DNA of 64,000 bases from DAOUKH01 sp034421515 (GCA_034421515.1 DAOUKH010000062.1:53734-117733); one strand, 5' to 3'; positions 26,317-34,765 are shown, numbered from the stretch's first letter. Numbers and translations are program-made. Notes: generated by a model from the sequence alone, not told the origin.

Positions 26317-28269
26317 ATGCCGGCTCGACGCATCTTCTCGACGATCAGCTTGATTTTCGGCATCGCCCTCGTCCTCGCGGCGTGCGGCCCGGACACGAAG
26401 GACGTGACGCCGACCGAGGCTCCGGCACCGGCCACCGCACCTGCGGCAACGGCCGTGCCATCGACATCGGCGCCGGCTGGACCAGCGGGACCGGCCGGCC
26501 CCGCCAGCGAGCCAGGGCCACAGGGACCGACAGCCCCACAAGGGCCGCACGGGCGGGACGGCGCAGACGGTGGTGCAGCGGCACCGATAGTAAGGCCGAC
26601 GACGGTACCCAGAGCAACCCCGATCCCGGCACCGACGGCGACGCCGCAGGCAATGATGGAACGGGCCCAAGACGCCATGCTGCCGAAGCCAACGACGGCT
26701 TCCATGGCGGCCCCGACGTCGATGCCAGCTGCTACGCAGGCGCCGCACTCATCACCGCAGTCGGGGTCATCTAGCTACAACCAGCGGTCATCGGAGGCCA
26801 GCGCTCAACAAGGAAGCCCCGGCGCCACGACGTTCCAGGACTACCCGCGCTCGCCGGCGGTCGCCACCGTTGAAGACCGGATATCGACGTTCAGCCTCGA
26901 CACCGATCGCACCTCCTACCACCTCGCCCTCAACTGGGCCCACGAGGGCTACCAGGTCGATCCCGCCTCGGTGCGCGCGGAGGAGTGGGTCAACAGCTTC
27001 GACTACGGCTACGCCCGGCCCAACTCCGACGACGCCTTCGCCATCTCCACCGACCTCTTCCGGCATCCCCTCGACCACGGGAAGCTCCTCGCCCGGCTGG
27101 CCTTCCAGGCGCCGGACCTGCGTGTCGACGACCGGCCGATCAACGTCACCCTGGTCCTCGACGCCTCAGGCTCCATGCAGAACGGCAACCGGGTGGACAT
27201 CGCCCGCGAGGCCGCCGAGAGCATCCGGCGAAGCCTGCGCAGGCACGACCGCATCTCCGTGGTGCACTTCACCACCGACGTCATCCACTCCTACACCGTC
27301 GGGCCGCTCTCGCCGGACCACGACGACGTGCGCTGGTCGATCTCACGGCTGGCCCCTCACAATTCGACCAACGTGCAGGCCGGACTCGACCTCGGCGTGC
27401 GCCTCGCCGATCAGGCCCGCCGCGAACGCCCCGACGCATACAACTACATCGTCCTGATGTCCGACGGCGTCGCCAACGTCGACGCCACCGACCCCTTCGC
27501 CATCCTGGAGTCCACCGAGGGCCGCGACCACGGGAACCCGCTACGCCTCATTACGGTGGGCGTCGGTGTCGAGAACTACAACGACTACCTGCTCGAGCAG
27601 CTCGCCCAGCACGGCAACGGCTGGTACCGCTACCTCAGCACCACCAGCCAGGCCCGTGAGACCTTCGGCCGGGGCGCCTGGCTCGCGCTCTCCCTTCCCT
27701 TCGCCGACCAGACCCGCGCCCAGGTCACCTGGGACCCCGACATCGTCCGCTCATGGCGCATCATCGGCTACGAGAACCGCATCACCTCCGACGAATCGTT
27801 CACCCAGGACCGGAAGGAATTCGCGGAGATCCCGTCGGGCGCGGCCACCACGGTCTTCTACGAGCTCGACCTCGTGGAGGGCATGGACGCAAGAAGCGCA
27901 GCCGGAGCGCAGCTCGGCAGAGTCGAGCTGCGCTGGGTCACGCCGGTGAGCCAAGCGACGAACCGGCAGCACGCCCCAATCTGGGGTCGGTGGGGCACCG
28001 ACTTCGCCGCCATGGACGACCCGCGCCTGCGCCTCGGCACGATCGCGGCCCTCGCCGCCGATCGCTACAGCGCACTCCCCTACGCCGACGGCCGCTACGC
28101 ACCGGCGGTCCGCCGCGACCTACTCGTCCTGTGGGACGAACTCTGGCTTTTGGAGTACGAACTCGGAAAGCTCGAAGCCTACCGCGACTTCGCCTTCCTC
28201 CTGGAGCACATCATCGACGGCCTCCCCGCCGAATCGGCCCGGCCCGGCGGCTCCGGCTACAGCCGCTAG
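26317..28269 (+). CDS. YfbK-type von Willebrand factor A lipoprotein
   Basis: 650 residues. Signal peptide with lipobox VLAACGPD, then a low-complexity region with collagen-like triplets (AGPAGPAGP ... GPQGPTAPQGP) and Pro/Thr/Ala repeats to ~residue 180; a vWF_A N-terminal region (STFSLDTDRTSYHLAL ... EEWVNSFDYGYARP); a VWA domain with intact MIDAS motif VLDASGSM; and a C-terminal DUF3520-like region. Surface lipoprotein predicted to bind metal and partner proteins; function of this family is unresolved. The ATG (MPARRIFSTI) follows GGGAGG. A hairpin lies between its stop and the convergent acyl-CoA dehydrogenase. Confidence 0.88.
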   Translation: MPARRIFSTISLIFGIALVLAACGPDTKDVTPTEAPAPATAPAATAVPSTSAPAGPAGPAGPASEPGPQGPTAPQGPHGRDGADGGAAAPIVRPTTVPRATPIPAPTATPQAMMERAQDAMLPKPTTASMAAPTSMPAATQAPHSSPQSGSSSYNQRSSEASAQQGSPGATTFQDYPRSPAVATVEDRISTFSLDTDRTSYHLALNWAHEGYQVDPASVRAEEWVNSFDYGYARPNSDDAFAISTDLFRHPLDHGKLLARLAFQAPDLRVDDRPINVTLVLDASGSMQNGNRVDIAREAAESIRRSLRRHDRISVVHFTTDVIHSYTVGPLSPDHDDVRWSISRLAPHNSTNVQAGLDLGVRLADQARRERPDAYNYIVLMSDGVANVDATDPFAILESTEGRDHGNPLRLITVGVGVENYNDYLLEQLAQHGNGWYRYLSTTSQARETFGRGAWLALSLPFADQTRAQVTWDPDIVRSWRIIGYENRITSDESFTQDRKEFAEIPSGAATTVFYELDLVEGMDARSAAGAQLGRVELRWVTPVSQATNRQHAPIWGRWGTDFAAMDDPRLRLGTIAALAADRYSALPYADGRYAPAVRRDLLVLWDELWLLEYELGKLEAYRDFAFLLEHIIDGLPAESARPGGSGYSR

Positions 28270-28272
28270 GCC

Positions 28273-28304
28273 CCCGCGGCATCATCGGCAACGGCTGCCG
28301 CGGG
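28273..28304. terminator. Bidirectional hairpin between convergent genes
   Basis: Perfect 9-bp inverted repeat CCCGCGGCA/TGCCGCGGG with a 14-base loop, exactly between the stops at 28269 (plus) and 28305 (minus). No T-tract on either side. Confidence 0.45.
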
Positions 28305-29486
28305 CTACGCTCGCGGCAGCCCGCGCCCGCGGGTGGCGATGATGTGCCGCTGCACCTCGCTGGTGCCGCCTTGGATGCTGTTGGAGATGGTGTAGAGGTA
28401 TTCGCCGGTGGGCATGCCGCCGAGTACCGCCCGCCGCGACCCCCTGAGCGGCTGGCCGTAGAGGCCCAGGATCCGCATGCCGACCTGAGCGATGCGCTGC
28501 GATAGCTCCGACGAGAGCAGCTTCGATGCCGAGGCTTCCTGGTTCGGTATGAGTCCCTCGGCCTGCATCGACGCGATGCGGTAGGCCAGCATCACCCCGG
28601 CGTGGTTGGCGACGGCCGTCTCCGCCAGGGCATGCCGCAGCGGGATCGGGAGCCGCGGGCCGCTGTTCGCCGACCTCTGCCGGACAAACGCAGCCAGGTC
28701 GTCGATGGAACGCTGGTTGTTGGCGAACAGCCCGATCCCCGAGCGCTCGAAGTCGAGCGTCGTGGCGGCGACGTACCAGCCGCGGTTCTCCTCGCCGATC
28801 ATCATCTCCCGCGAGATGCGCACGTCGTCGAAGAAGACCTGGTTGAAGTAGTGCACATCCATCATATTCACGATCGGCCGCACCGTGATCCCCGGCAGGT
28901 CCATAGGAACCAGGAAGACCGTGATGCCGCGGTGCTTGGGTGCGTCGGGGTCGGTACGGGCCAGGAGGAGAACGCGGTTGGAGCGGTGCGCGCCGCTCGT
29001 CCAGATCTTCGAGCCGTTGAGGACGTAGTCGTCGCCGTCCCGCACCGCGGCGCACTGCAGCGAGGCAAGGTCCGACCCCGATCCCGGCTCGCTGAACCCC
29101 TGGCAGTAGACATCCTCGCCCGAAGCGATGGACGGTAGGAAGGCACGTTGCTGCTCCTCCGTGCCGTGGACCATCAGCGTCGGCGCGACGAGGTTCACGC
29201 CGACGACAAGGTCGCGGTCCGGCGCCCGGCGGTAGGCAAGTTCTTCCTTGTAGACGACCTGCTCCATGACCGGAGCGCCGCGGCCGCCGTGCTCCTCCGG
29301 CCAGCCCATGACGGGCCAGCCCCGAGCTAGGAGCTTGGCCGAAAAGCCGCGGACGAAGTCCCAGTACTCGCCTTCAAACTCCGCGTCCGGGTAGACGCCG
29401 CTCCAGTCCGGCGGAAGCTCGCGGTCGAAGAAGGCGCGCACCTCGCGCCGGAGGGACTCCTCCCGCTCGCCGAGCCGGAACTCCAT
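28305..29486 (-). CDS. Acyl-CoA dehydrogenase
   Basis: 393 residues with the complete three-domain acyl-CoA dehydrogenase layout: N-terminal helical domain (FRLGEREESLRREVRAFFD), FAD/substrate loop GFSEPGSGSDLAS and KIWTSGAH, and the C-terminal helical domain ending GGTSEVQRHIIATRGRGLPR, the FAD-binding end typical of the family. Oxidises an acyl-CoA to an enoyl-CoA with an electron-transfer flavoprotein. The upstream crotonase gene (29494-30282) is seven bases away on the same strand, so the pair could carry out two successive beta-oxidation-type steps. The acyl chain is not predictable. Confidence 0.92.
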   Translation of the reverse strand: MEFRLGEREESLRREVRAFFDRELPPDWSGVYPDAEFEGEYWDFVRGFSAKLLARGWPVMGWPEEHGGRGAPVMEQVVYKEELAYRRAPDRDLVVGVNLVAPTLMVHGTEEQQRAFLPSIASGEDVYCQGFSEPGSGSDLASLQCAAVRDGDDYVLNGSKIWTSGAHRSNRVLLLARTDPDAPKHRGITVFLVPMDLPGITVRPIVNMMDVHYFNQVFFDDVRISREMMIGEENRGWYVAATTLDFERSGIGLFANNQRSIDDLAAFVRQRSANSGPRLPIPLRHALAETAVANHAGVMLAYRIASMQAEGLIPNQEASASKLLSSELSQRIAQVGMRILGLYGQPLRGSRRAVLGGMPTGEYLYTISNSIQGGTSEVQRHIIATRGRGLPRA

Positions 29487-29493
29487 CGCGGTG

Positions 29494-30282
29494 CTAGGAG
29501 TCCTGGTACCACTGGATCGCGCCGCGCAGCCCTCGCTCGTCGATCATGCGGCGGACCTCGCGGACGCCCTCGGTCTGGTGCGAGATCGAGTCCCACTCCG
29601 CGCCGTACATGATGGCCGCCCGGAAGCCGTTGAGATCCATGACGCGGTTCACCGCCTCCTTCTTGATGCGCAGCAGGCTGGCGGGGACTTTGGCGATGCG
29701 GGCGGCGTAGCTGTAGGTCTCCTCTTCCAGCGCATCGGGATCGAAGGCGCGGGTGGCGAAGCCGAAGGCCTCGGCGTCCTTGCCCGAAATCTGGCTGTTG
29801 GGCAGGAACGACATGTACTTGGCGCGGTGCGGCCCGACGTGCCACATCCACGTCTGCGCGATCAGGCCCGCGCCGGCGGGAATCGAAGGGAAGCCGATCT
29901 TGGCGTCCTCGGCGGTGAAGATGACGTCGCAGCAGACGCAGAGCTGCGTCGCCCCCGCAAGGCAGTGGCCGTGGATCATCGCGATGACCGGCTTGGGCAG
30001 GTCGCGGACGCGCAGCCATCGCTCAAGATTGGCCTGCAGACGCAGCCGGTCGGCCTCCAGGGTGTCGTCGGCGGGACGGGTGAGGTCGTACCCCGCCGAG
30101 AAGGAGCGCCCCGCGCCGCGGATGATAAGGACCTTGATGGCGTCGTCACGGCCCGCCTCAGCGAGGCGTTCGTCGAAGACGGAAAGGAGCAGCGGGCTCA
30201 TCGCGTTCAGCTTCTCGGGCCGGTTCAGCGTGAGCGTCCCCACGCCGTTCTTCTCTTCAAGCAGCACGAGATCGTCGGACAT
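29494..30282 (-). CDS. Enoyl-CoA hydratase/isomerase family protein
   Basis: 262 residues, crotonase fold. Oxyanion-hole strands LIIRGAGRSFSAGYDLT and IAMIHGHCLAGATQLCVCCD are clear; NRPEKLNAMSP is the typical N-terminal segment. ATG at 30282. Co-transcribed with the acyl-CoA dehydrogenase. The catalytic Glu pair of hydratases is not evident, so isomerase, hydrolase or lyase chemistry within the crotonase superfamily is equally possible. Confidence 0.9.
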   Translation of the reverse strand: MSDDLVLLEEKNGVGTLTLNRPEKLNAMSPLLLSVFDERLAEAGRDDAIKVLIIRGAGRSFSAGYDLTRPADDTLEADRLRLQANLERWLRVRDLPKPVIAMIHGHCLAGATQLCVCCDVIFTAEDAKIGFPSIPAGAGLIAQTWMWHVGPHRAKYMSFLPNSQISGKDAEAFGFATRAFDPDALEEETYSYAARIAKVPASLLRIKKEAVNRVMDLNGFRAAIMYGAEWDSISHQTEGVREVRRMIDERGLRGAIQWYQDS

Positions 30283-30362
30283 GTCGCCCCTCCGTCCACC
30301 GCAGTCTGGAATGCGCCGAAGAATACCACGTCAACCGGGGGCGGCTCGCCGCTGCACGCGCC

Positions 30363-30368
30363 TATAAT
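30363..30368 (+). promoter_or_regulatory. Consensus -10 element TATAAT
   Basis: TATAAT 25 bases upstream of the ATG at 30393; no clear -35 at 16-18 bases. A GAGGAGGG Shine-Dalgarno lies between them. Confidence 0.45.
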
Positions 30369-30392
30369 GCGGTTGGCCGAGGAGGGCGCTTT

Positions 30393-31184
30393 ATGTTGAG
30401 TCACGAACGGCGGGTCGAGGCGCTGCGCTCGGAATACGAGCAGCTGGCGCGGCATCTGCGGTCGCTCGACGCCGGCGGGCTCGCCGCGCCCAGCGCCTGC
30501 GAAGGCTGGAGTGCGGCCGACGTGGCGGCCCACCTGGCCTGGAACGCCCGCCTCTACGTCCGCTCGCTCGGCATGGGACTCGCCGGCGAGACCCCTCCCC
30601 CCGCGCCGTCCGGCGGCGGCGTCGCCAAGATCACCTCCGACTTCGTCCGCGACCGCTCCATCGAGATCCGCAAGAAGCTGGGCGACGGCGTCCTCGATTC
30701 CTTCGAGGAGCACAACGCGGCCTTCATCGAGATGCTCGACAACCTCGACCCGGCGGTGCGGGACACGCTCACCGTCCCCTTCCTCGATTTCACCTACCCG
30801 CTGCGGCGGCTCGTAGGGCAGCGCATCAACGAGGTGGCCCTCCACTCGTGGGACGTGCGCAGCCCCGCCGACGCACAGGCGGCGCTTCTCCAAGACGCCG
30901 CGCTGGCCTCCATCGAGTTGTGGCGCGACACGATCGGACGGCATGTGCGCCCCGGGCCGGAAACGCGCATCCGCATCGAGCCCGCCGGCGGCGAAGCCTT
31001 CGACGTCACCGGCGGCAAGGCGCCCGCTGCCGGGCCGCCCTCCGGCGACGCGGACGCCACACTGGCGGGGACGGCCAGCGCCGTCGCCCTCTTCCTCAGC
31101 GGCCGCGCGGGCCTGGACACCCTCGACGTCGGCGGCGACTCCGCCGCGGCGGAGTCCTTCGCCGCCCGGCTCGTCATCAACTGA
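30393..31184 (+). CDS. DinB/maleylpyruvate isomerase N-terminal domain protein
   Basis: 263 residues. The N-terminal ~150 residues match the mycothiol-dependent maleylpyruvate isomerase-type metal-binding helical bundle: CEGWSAADVAAHLAWNARL carries the first His, and INEVALHSWDVRSP carries the later His/Trp/Asp signature. The C-terminal ~90 residues resemble the SCP2-like accessory domain of such proteins (LAGTASAVALFLSGRAGLDTL). Possible roles are thiol-dependent transfer or isomerisation; the actual thiol and substrate are unknown. It directly precedes the peroxiredoxin-like selenoprotein on the same strand, though the latter has its own -10. Confidence 0.82.
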   Translation: MLSHERRVEALRSEYEQLARHLRSLDAGGLAAPSACEGWSAADVAAHLAWNARLYVRSLGMGLAGETPPPAPSGGGVAKITSDFVRDRSIEIRKKLGDGVLDSFEEHNAAFIEMLDNLDPAVRDTLTVPFLDFTYPLRRLVGQRINEVALHSWDVRSPADAQAALLQDAALASIELWRDTIGRHVRPGPETRIRIEPAGGEAFDVTGGKAPAAGPPSGDADATLAGTASAVALFLSGRAGLDTLDVGGDSAAAESFAARLVIN

Positions 31185-31212
31185 GCCGTGCCCGCCGCGC
31201 CGCGCCGTGCCG

Positions 31213-31218
31213 TATAAT
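31213..31218 (+). promoter_or_regulatory. Consensus -10 element TATAAT of the selenoprotein gene
   Basis: TATAAT 40 bases upstream of the ATG at 31258, in the sequence context CGTATAATCG that resembles the other -10 sites of the window. No convincing -35. Confidence 0.45.
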
Positions 31219-31257
31219 CGTCGGCGCATTCGAGACCACCGCTAGAGGCCCAACACC

Positions 31258-31713
31258 ATGCTCAACGTCGGCGATTCCGCCCCCGATTTCACCGCCACCG
31301 ACCACACCGGCGCCCAGGTGCGCCTCTCCGACCTCCGCGGCAAGAAGGTCTGGCTCTGGTTCTACACCTCGCCCGGAGGCGGGAACTGAACCCGCCACAG
31401 TCACGGGTACCGTGACAACTGGACGGCGTGGCAGGAAAAGGGCGTCGAGGTCTTCGGGGTGAACGACCGGAGCGCCGAGGACGCCGCGGCGTGGGTCGAG
31501 CGCGAGCAACTCCCCTTCCGCATCCTCGTCGACACCGACCGCGCCATCGGAACGGCCTTCGGCGTCTCGCAGCCCGCCGTCGAGAAGTACGTGGCCAACA
31601 ACGCCGAGGGGCGGCGTCCCGGTCTGCTGATCGACGAGGACGGCAAGATCGCGCTCGCCCTTCCCGACCTCAACACCGTCGAGAAGCAGGTCGAGGCGGT
31701 GAGCGGGATCTAG
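31258..31713 (+). CDS. Peroxiredoxin-like selenoprotein (in-frame TGA = Sec44)
   Basis: A 151-residue thioredoxin-fold peroxiredoxin of the BCP/AhpC-TSA type, interrupted by one TGA at 31387-31389. The frame continues without another stop for 107 residues of clear family similarity: KVWLWFYTSPGGGN-U-TRHSHGYRDNW aligns with the peroxidatic motif of BCP proteins (FYP...TPGCT...FRDN), putting the TGA exactly on the peroxidatic Cys, and the downstream part (PFRILVDTDRAIGTAFGV) is canonical. The rest of the protein contains no Cys at all. A perfect 7-bp hairpin (31400-31416) starts 11 bases after the TGA. Best read as selenocysteine, a one-Sec peroxidase reducing peroxides with an external thiol. 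The stop overlaps the convergent luciferase-like gene. Confidence 0.9.
31400..31416 (+). promoter_or_regulatory. Putative bacterial SECIS element of the peroxiredoxin-like gene
   Basis: GTCACGG-GTA-CCGTGAC: perfect 7-bp stem, three-base loop starting with G, loop beginning 18 bases after the TGA. This fits the general bacterial SECIS rule (apical loop some 16-37 bases downstream with G in its first two positions). Confidence 0.75.
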
Positions 31714-32705
31714 CGCGGGGCCAGCGCCTCGATCGTTTCCGCCATCTGCGCCGGGCTCGCCCGGGCGGGCAGCCGGATGAGCGTGACGTCCCAGCCGACG
31801 GCGGCGCGCCGCTCTAGTCCTTCGAGTACTTCCTCGCGCGCACCGTAGAGGGAGAAGGCGTCGACCATCTCGTCGGTGATCGCCGCGATGGCCTCGTCCC
31901 GGCGCCGCGCCTGCCACAGGTCGGTCATGCGGCCGACCTCCTCGGCGAAGCTGGCCCGCGCGGCGCGGGCGCCGAAGTAGGCCCCCCGTCCACCCATCGA
32001 GCGTGCCATCGTCGCGCGGATCATCTCTCGCGCCGCCGGCTTGTCGTCGGTGACCAGCACGAGCACGTCGGGCGCCACGACGATGTCGTCGAGGGAGCGT
32101 CCCGCCGACTCCGCTCCGGCGCGGAGCGCGTCGAAGTCGCCGGCCATGGCGTCCGGGTCGTTTAGCACCGGAGTCCAGCCATCGGCGATCTCGCCGGTTA
32201 GCCGTACCGCCTTGGGGCCGAGGGCACCGACGTAGATCGGGATGCGGTCGCGGAGCGGCGTCACCTCGATGGCGTGCCCGCCGAGGCGCAGCACCTCACC
32301 CTCGTGCTGCACTCGCCAGCCACCGACGATCTGCCGGATGATCTCGACGTACTCCCGCAGCCGTTGATACGGACGGCGGAAGGGCAGGCCGTGCCAGTCC
32401 TCCACGACGACCCGGCCGCTCACGCCGAGGCCGAGAAGCAGCCGCCCGCCGGACATCTGGTCGAGCGTGACGGCGGCGGTGGCGATTGCCGCCGGTGTCC
32501 GGCTGAAGACGTTGACCACCGCGGAGCCCAACAGGATGCGCTCGGTGCGGAAGGCCATCTCGGCCAGGGAGAGAAAGAGGTCCGGGGCGAAGCGTTCGCC
32601 CGCCCATAGCGAGTGGTAGCCCAAACGGTCGGCTCGGGCAAACAACTCAAGCGCCTCGGTGCGCGCAAGCGTGCCGGGGCCGGTGAACTTGAGTCCGATC
32701 TGCAT
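31710..32705 (-). CDS. Luciferase-like monooxygenase, F420/FMN-dependent (LLM class)
   Basis: 331 residues, TIM-barrel LLM fold: MQIGLKFTG, then LGYHSLWAGERF, the central LLLGLGVSGRVVVEDWHG and the IPIYVGALGPKAVRLTGEIADGW segment characteristic of F420-dependent methylene-tetrahydromethanopterin-reductase-like enzymes. Start at ATG 32705 gives family length; the open frame continuing upstream is antisense to the amidohydrolase genes and is not protein-like. Related to the LLM at 52804-53814. Its stop overlaps the selenoprotein stop by convergent transcription. Cofactor (F420 or FMN) and substrate not decided. Confidence 0.87.
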   Translation of the reverse strand: MQIGLKFTGPGTLARTEALELFARADRLGYHSLWAGERFAPDLFLSLAEMAFRTERILLGSAVVNVFSRTPAAIATAAVTLDQMSGGRLLLGLGVSGRVVVEDWHGLPFRRPYQRLREYVEIIRQIVGGWRVQHEGEVLRLGGHAIEVTPLRDRIPIYVGALGPKAVRLTGEIADGWTPVLNDPDAMAGDFDALRAGAESAGRSLDDIVVAPDVLVLVTDDKPAAREMIRATMARSMGGRGAYFGARAARASFAEEVGRMTDLWQARRRDEAIAAITDEMVDAFSLYGAREEVLEGLERRAAVGWDVTLIRLPARASPAQMAETIEALAPR

Positions 32706-32784
32706 GGGGAGCGTCACGAAGCCCGGGCGCGGGCCAACCTGAAGAGTATACAGAGCCGCAGCACGCGGACGGCATGACGAATGG

Positions 32785-32790
32785 TAGAAT
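32785..32790 (+). promoter_or_regulatory. -10-like TAGAAT upstream of tandem amidohydrolase A
   Basis: The string GGTAGAATCCG occurs 36 bases before the ATG at 32826; the same string precedes copies B and C. TAGAAT differs from the -10 consensus at one base. No clear -35. Confidence 0.4.
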
Positions 32791-32825
32791 CCGCCGAGAG
32801 GACGCCCACCTTCGGAGGGGAATAC

Positions 32826-34274
32826 ATGGCGGCGGTATCGAGCAAGTCGGCGGCCATTCGCGCCAAGCTCGACCATCCCATCATCGACTCCGACGGCCAC
32901 CTCATCGAGGTGACGCCGGTGCTCTACGACTACATCCGCGACGAGGGCGGCGACCAAGCGCTGGCAAAGTACCTGGCGACCATCGAGCCGCACTGGACGC
33001 ACATCTCGGCCGAGGAGCGGCACGACGCGCGGGTCACCGCCAACACCTGGTGGCTGGGCCCCACCAAGAACGGCCTCGACCGCGCCACCGCCATGATCCC
33101 ACGCCTCCTCGCCGAGCGCCTCGACGAGCTGGGCCTCGACTTCTCCGTCCTCTATCCCTCGGCCGGCCTGATCTACCAGCGGTGGAACGACGAAGAGGTG
33201 CGGCGCGTCAGTTGCCGGGCCTACAACCGGTACGTCGCCGATACCTACGGCCCCTACGCGTCGCGGATGACCCCGGCGGCGGTGGTCCCCATGCACACGC
33301 CAGAGGAGGCCATCGAGGAGATGGAGTTCGCCGTCCGCGAGCTCGGCCTCAAGGCCGCCATGATCGCGGGCCACGTCCGCCGGCCCCTCGGCAAGGTGCA
33401 GTCGCGGCATCCCGGCACCGTGGCGGGGTACGGCTGGTGGTTCGACGCCTACGGCGAAGACAGCGCCTACGACTACGACCCCGTCTGGGCCAAGGCCATC
33501 GAGCTTGGCTTGCCGCTGGCGACGCACCACGGCGGCTTCGGCTTCACCAACCACGCCAACATCAACAACTTCATGCAGAACCACCTCGGCCACTTCGCCA
33601 GCGCGGGGAATCTGCTCTGCAAGACGCTCTTCTTCAGCGGCGTCACCCGCCGCTTCCCCAAGCTCCGCGTCGGCTTCCTCGAGTGCGGCGCGGGGTGGGC
33701 CGCCGACCTCTACGCCGGCATCATCGCCCGCTGGGAGAAGCGCAACCCCGAGACCCTGCAGAACGTCGACCCCAGATATCTCGACGAAGACCGCATCATG
33801 GAGCTCTTCGCCACCTACGGCGGCGAGAAGACGGCGGGCAGGCTCGAGGAGATCAAGGAGTCGCTCAGCTCGCCGAACATGTTCGCCGCCCGGAACGCCC
33901 CGGAGGAGCTCAACGACTTCGCCCGCCCCGGCATCACCAAAGCCGAAGATATCCGCGACCGCTTCATCCCCAACTTCTTCTTCGGGTGCGAGGCCGACGA
34001 CCCGATGAACGCCGCTGCCTTCAACACCAAGATGCTCCCCTTCGGCGCGAAGATCGGGGCGATGCTCAGCTCCGACATCGGCCACTGGGACGTCATCGAC
34101 ATGCGCGACGTCGTCGAGGAGGCCTACGAGCTGGTCGAGGACGGCCTCATGACCGAGGACGACTTCCGCGACTTCACCTTCGCCAACCCCCTCCGCTTCT
34201 TCACCGACCTCAACCCCGCCTTCTTCGACGGCACCGCCATCGAGGCGGAGGCCAAGGCCGCCCTCGCACCTTAG
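32826..34274 (+). CDS. Amidohydrolase-2 family hydrolase, tandem copy A
   Basis: 482 residues from ATG 32826 (GGAGG upstream; MAAVSSKSAAIRAKL is shared by the copies). First-strand metal motif HPIIDSDGHLIEVTP (DxDxH), mid-barrel His segment LATHHGGFGFTNHANINNF, then GFLECGAGWAADLYAGI, and a late Asp in LSSDIGHWDVIDM. This belongs to the amidohydrolase-related TIM barrels of the PF04909 type, but ~100 residues longer than average because of an insertion between barrel strands 6 and 8 (residues ~300-400). First of four tandem paralogs at 32826-39223. Reaction unknown; hydrolysis or non-oxidative decarboxylation are the known chemistries of the fold. Confidence 0.88.
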   Translation: MAAVSSKSAAIRAKLDHPIIDSDGHLIEVTPVLYDYIRDEGGDQALAKYLATIEPHWTHISAEERHDARVTANTWWLGPTKNGLDRATAMIPRLLAERLDELGLDFSVLYPSAGLIYQRWNDEEVRRVSCRAYNRYVADTYGPYASRMTPAAVVPMHTPEEAIEEMEFAVRELGLKAAMIAGHVRRPLGKVQSRHPGTVAGYGWWFDAYGEDSAYDYDPVWAKAIELGLPLATHHGGFGFTNHANINNFMQNHLGHFASAGNLLCKTLFFSGVTRRFPKLRVGFLECGAGWAADLYAGIIARWEKRNPETLQNVDPRYLDEDRIMELFATYGGEKTAGRLEEIKESLSSPNMFAARNAPEELNDFARPGITKAEDIRDRFIPNFFFGCEADDPMNAAAFNTKMLPFGAKIGAMLSSDIGHWDVIDMRDVVEEAYELVEDGLMTEDDFRDFTFANPLRFFTDLNPAFFDGTAIEAEAKAALAP

Positions 34275-34515
34275 GCAGTGGGCCGCCTCCAGCGCCCGCC
34301 GGGGCCACGGCCCTGTCTCCCTGCGCGTCCGCAGGGCAGTGGGCCGCTCCCGGCACCCGCCACGGTAACAGCCCCGTCTCTTGCGCGTCCGCAGAGCATC
34401 GGGCCACCGCCGTCGCCTGCCGGGGCGATGGGCCCTGTCTCCTGCGCGTCCGCAGGGCTGGGCCGCTCCCGGCACCCGCCAGGGGCTGCGGCGCCCATCT
34501 CCCACGCGTCCGCAG
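34274..34515. repeat. Tandem array of four ~60-bp GC-rich units
   Basis: Four imperfect units with period 60, 61 and 60 bases, each ending in CGCGTCCGCAG (at 34324, 34384, 34445 and 34505) and each containing GGGCC-rich sequence and CCCRCC. The units differ at many positions, so this is not a CRISPR array, which would have identical repeats and unrelated spacers. It begins exactly at the stop of amidohydrolase A. Function unknown. Confidence 0.7.
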
Positions 34516-34765
34516 GGTGTCGCCACTGCCTCCCGGCCAAGAACGTACGTTCTGTCATGATGATAGCCCCGCGTCGCGGGGTGCGTCAAGCGGGGAGTGG
34601 CGCATCGGACTGCCTTGCCCGCCCTCAATCCCTCCCAGGGGGAGGGAGGCTTAAGGGGCGCTCCTACGGGGAGGGGGAGAGGGCAAGGGGACGCCCCTCA
34701 CCTCTGGCGGTGGTAGAATCCGGCGCACGACGGGCCGGCGGGCGGGCCCAATCTGGGAGGGCGTC
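34275..34765. other. Longest gene-free stretch: repeats, hairpins and a -10 site
   Basis: This 491-base gap between amidohydrolases A and B holds the 60-bp tandem array (34274-34515), a CCCCGC-GTC-GCGGGG hairpin (34566-34580), a CCCTCCC-AGG-GGGAGGG hairpin (34630-34646), purine-rich G tracts to ~34690, and the TAGAAT site (34714-34719) of copy B. I see no plausible reading frame on either strand; a minus-strand frame over the array merely translates the repeat. Confidence 0.6.
34714..34719 (+). promoter_or_regulatory. -10-like TAGAAT upstream of tandem amidohydrolase B
   Basis: GGTGGTAGAATCCGGCG lies 47 bases before the ATG at 34766; almost the same string precedes copy C. Confidence 0.4.

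Noticed and set aside
31258..31713. Pseudogene interpretation of the TGA-split peroxiredoxin gene
   Set aside because: There is only one stop, it sits at the catalytic column, downstream sequence is well conserved and a SECIS-like hairpin follows. A decaying gene would show stops and frameshifts at random places.
34274..34515. Possible CRISPR array
   Set aside because: Units of 60-61 bases vary along their whole length; there are no exact short repeats separated by unrelated spacers, and no cas genes nearby.
31710..34628. 972-codon minus-strand open frame
   Set aside because: Only its last 331 codons are the luciferase-like gene; the rest is antisense to amidohydrolase A and the repeat array and is Arg/Val/Glu-rich as expected of a high-GC shadow frame.
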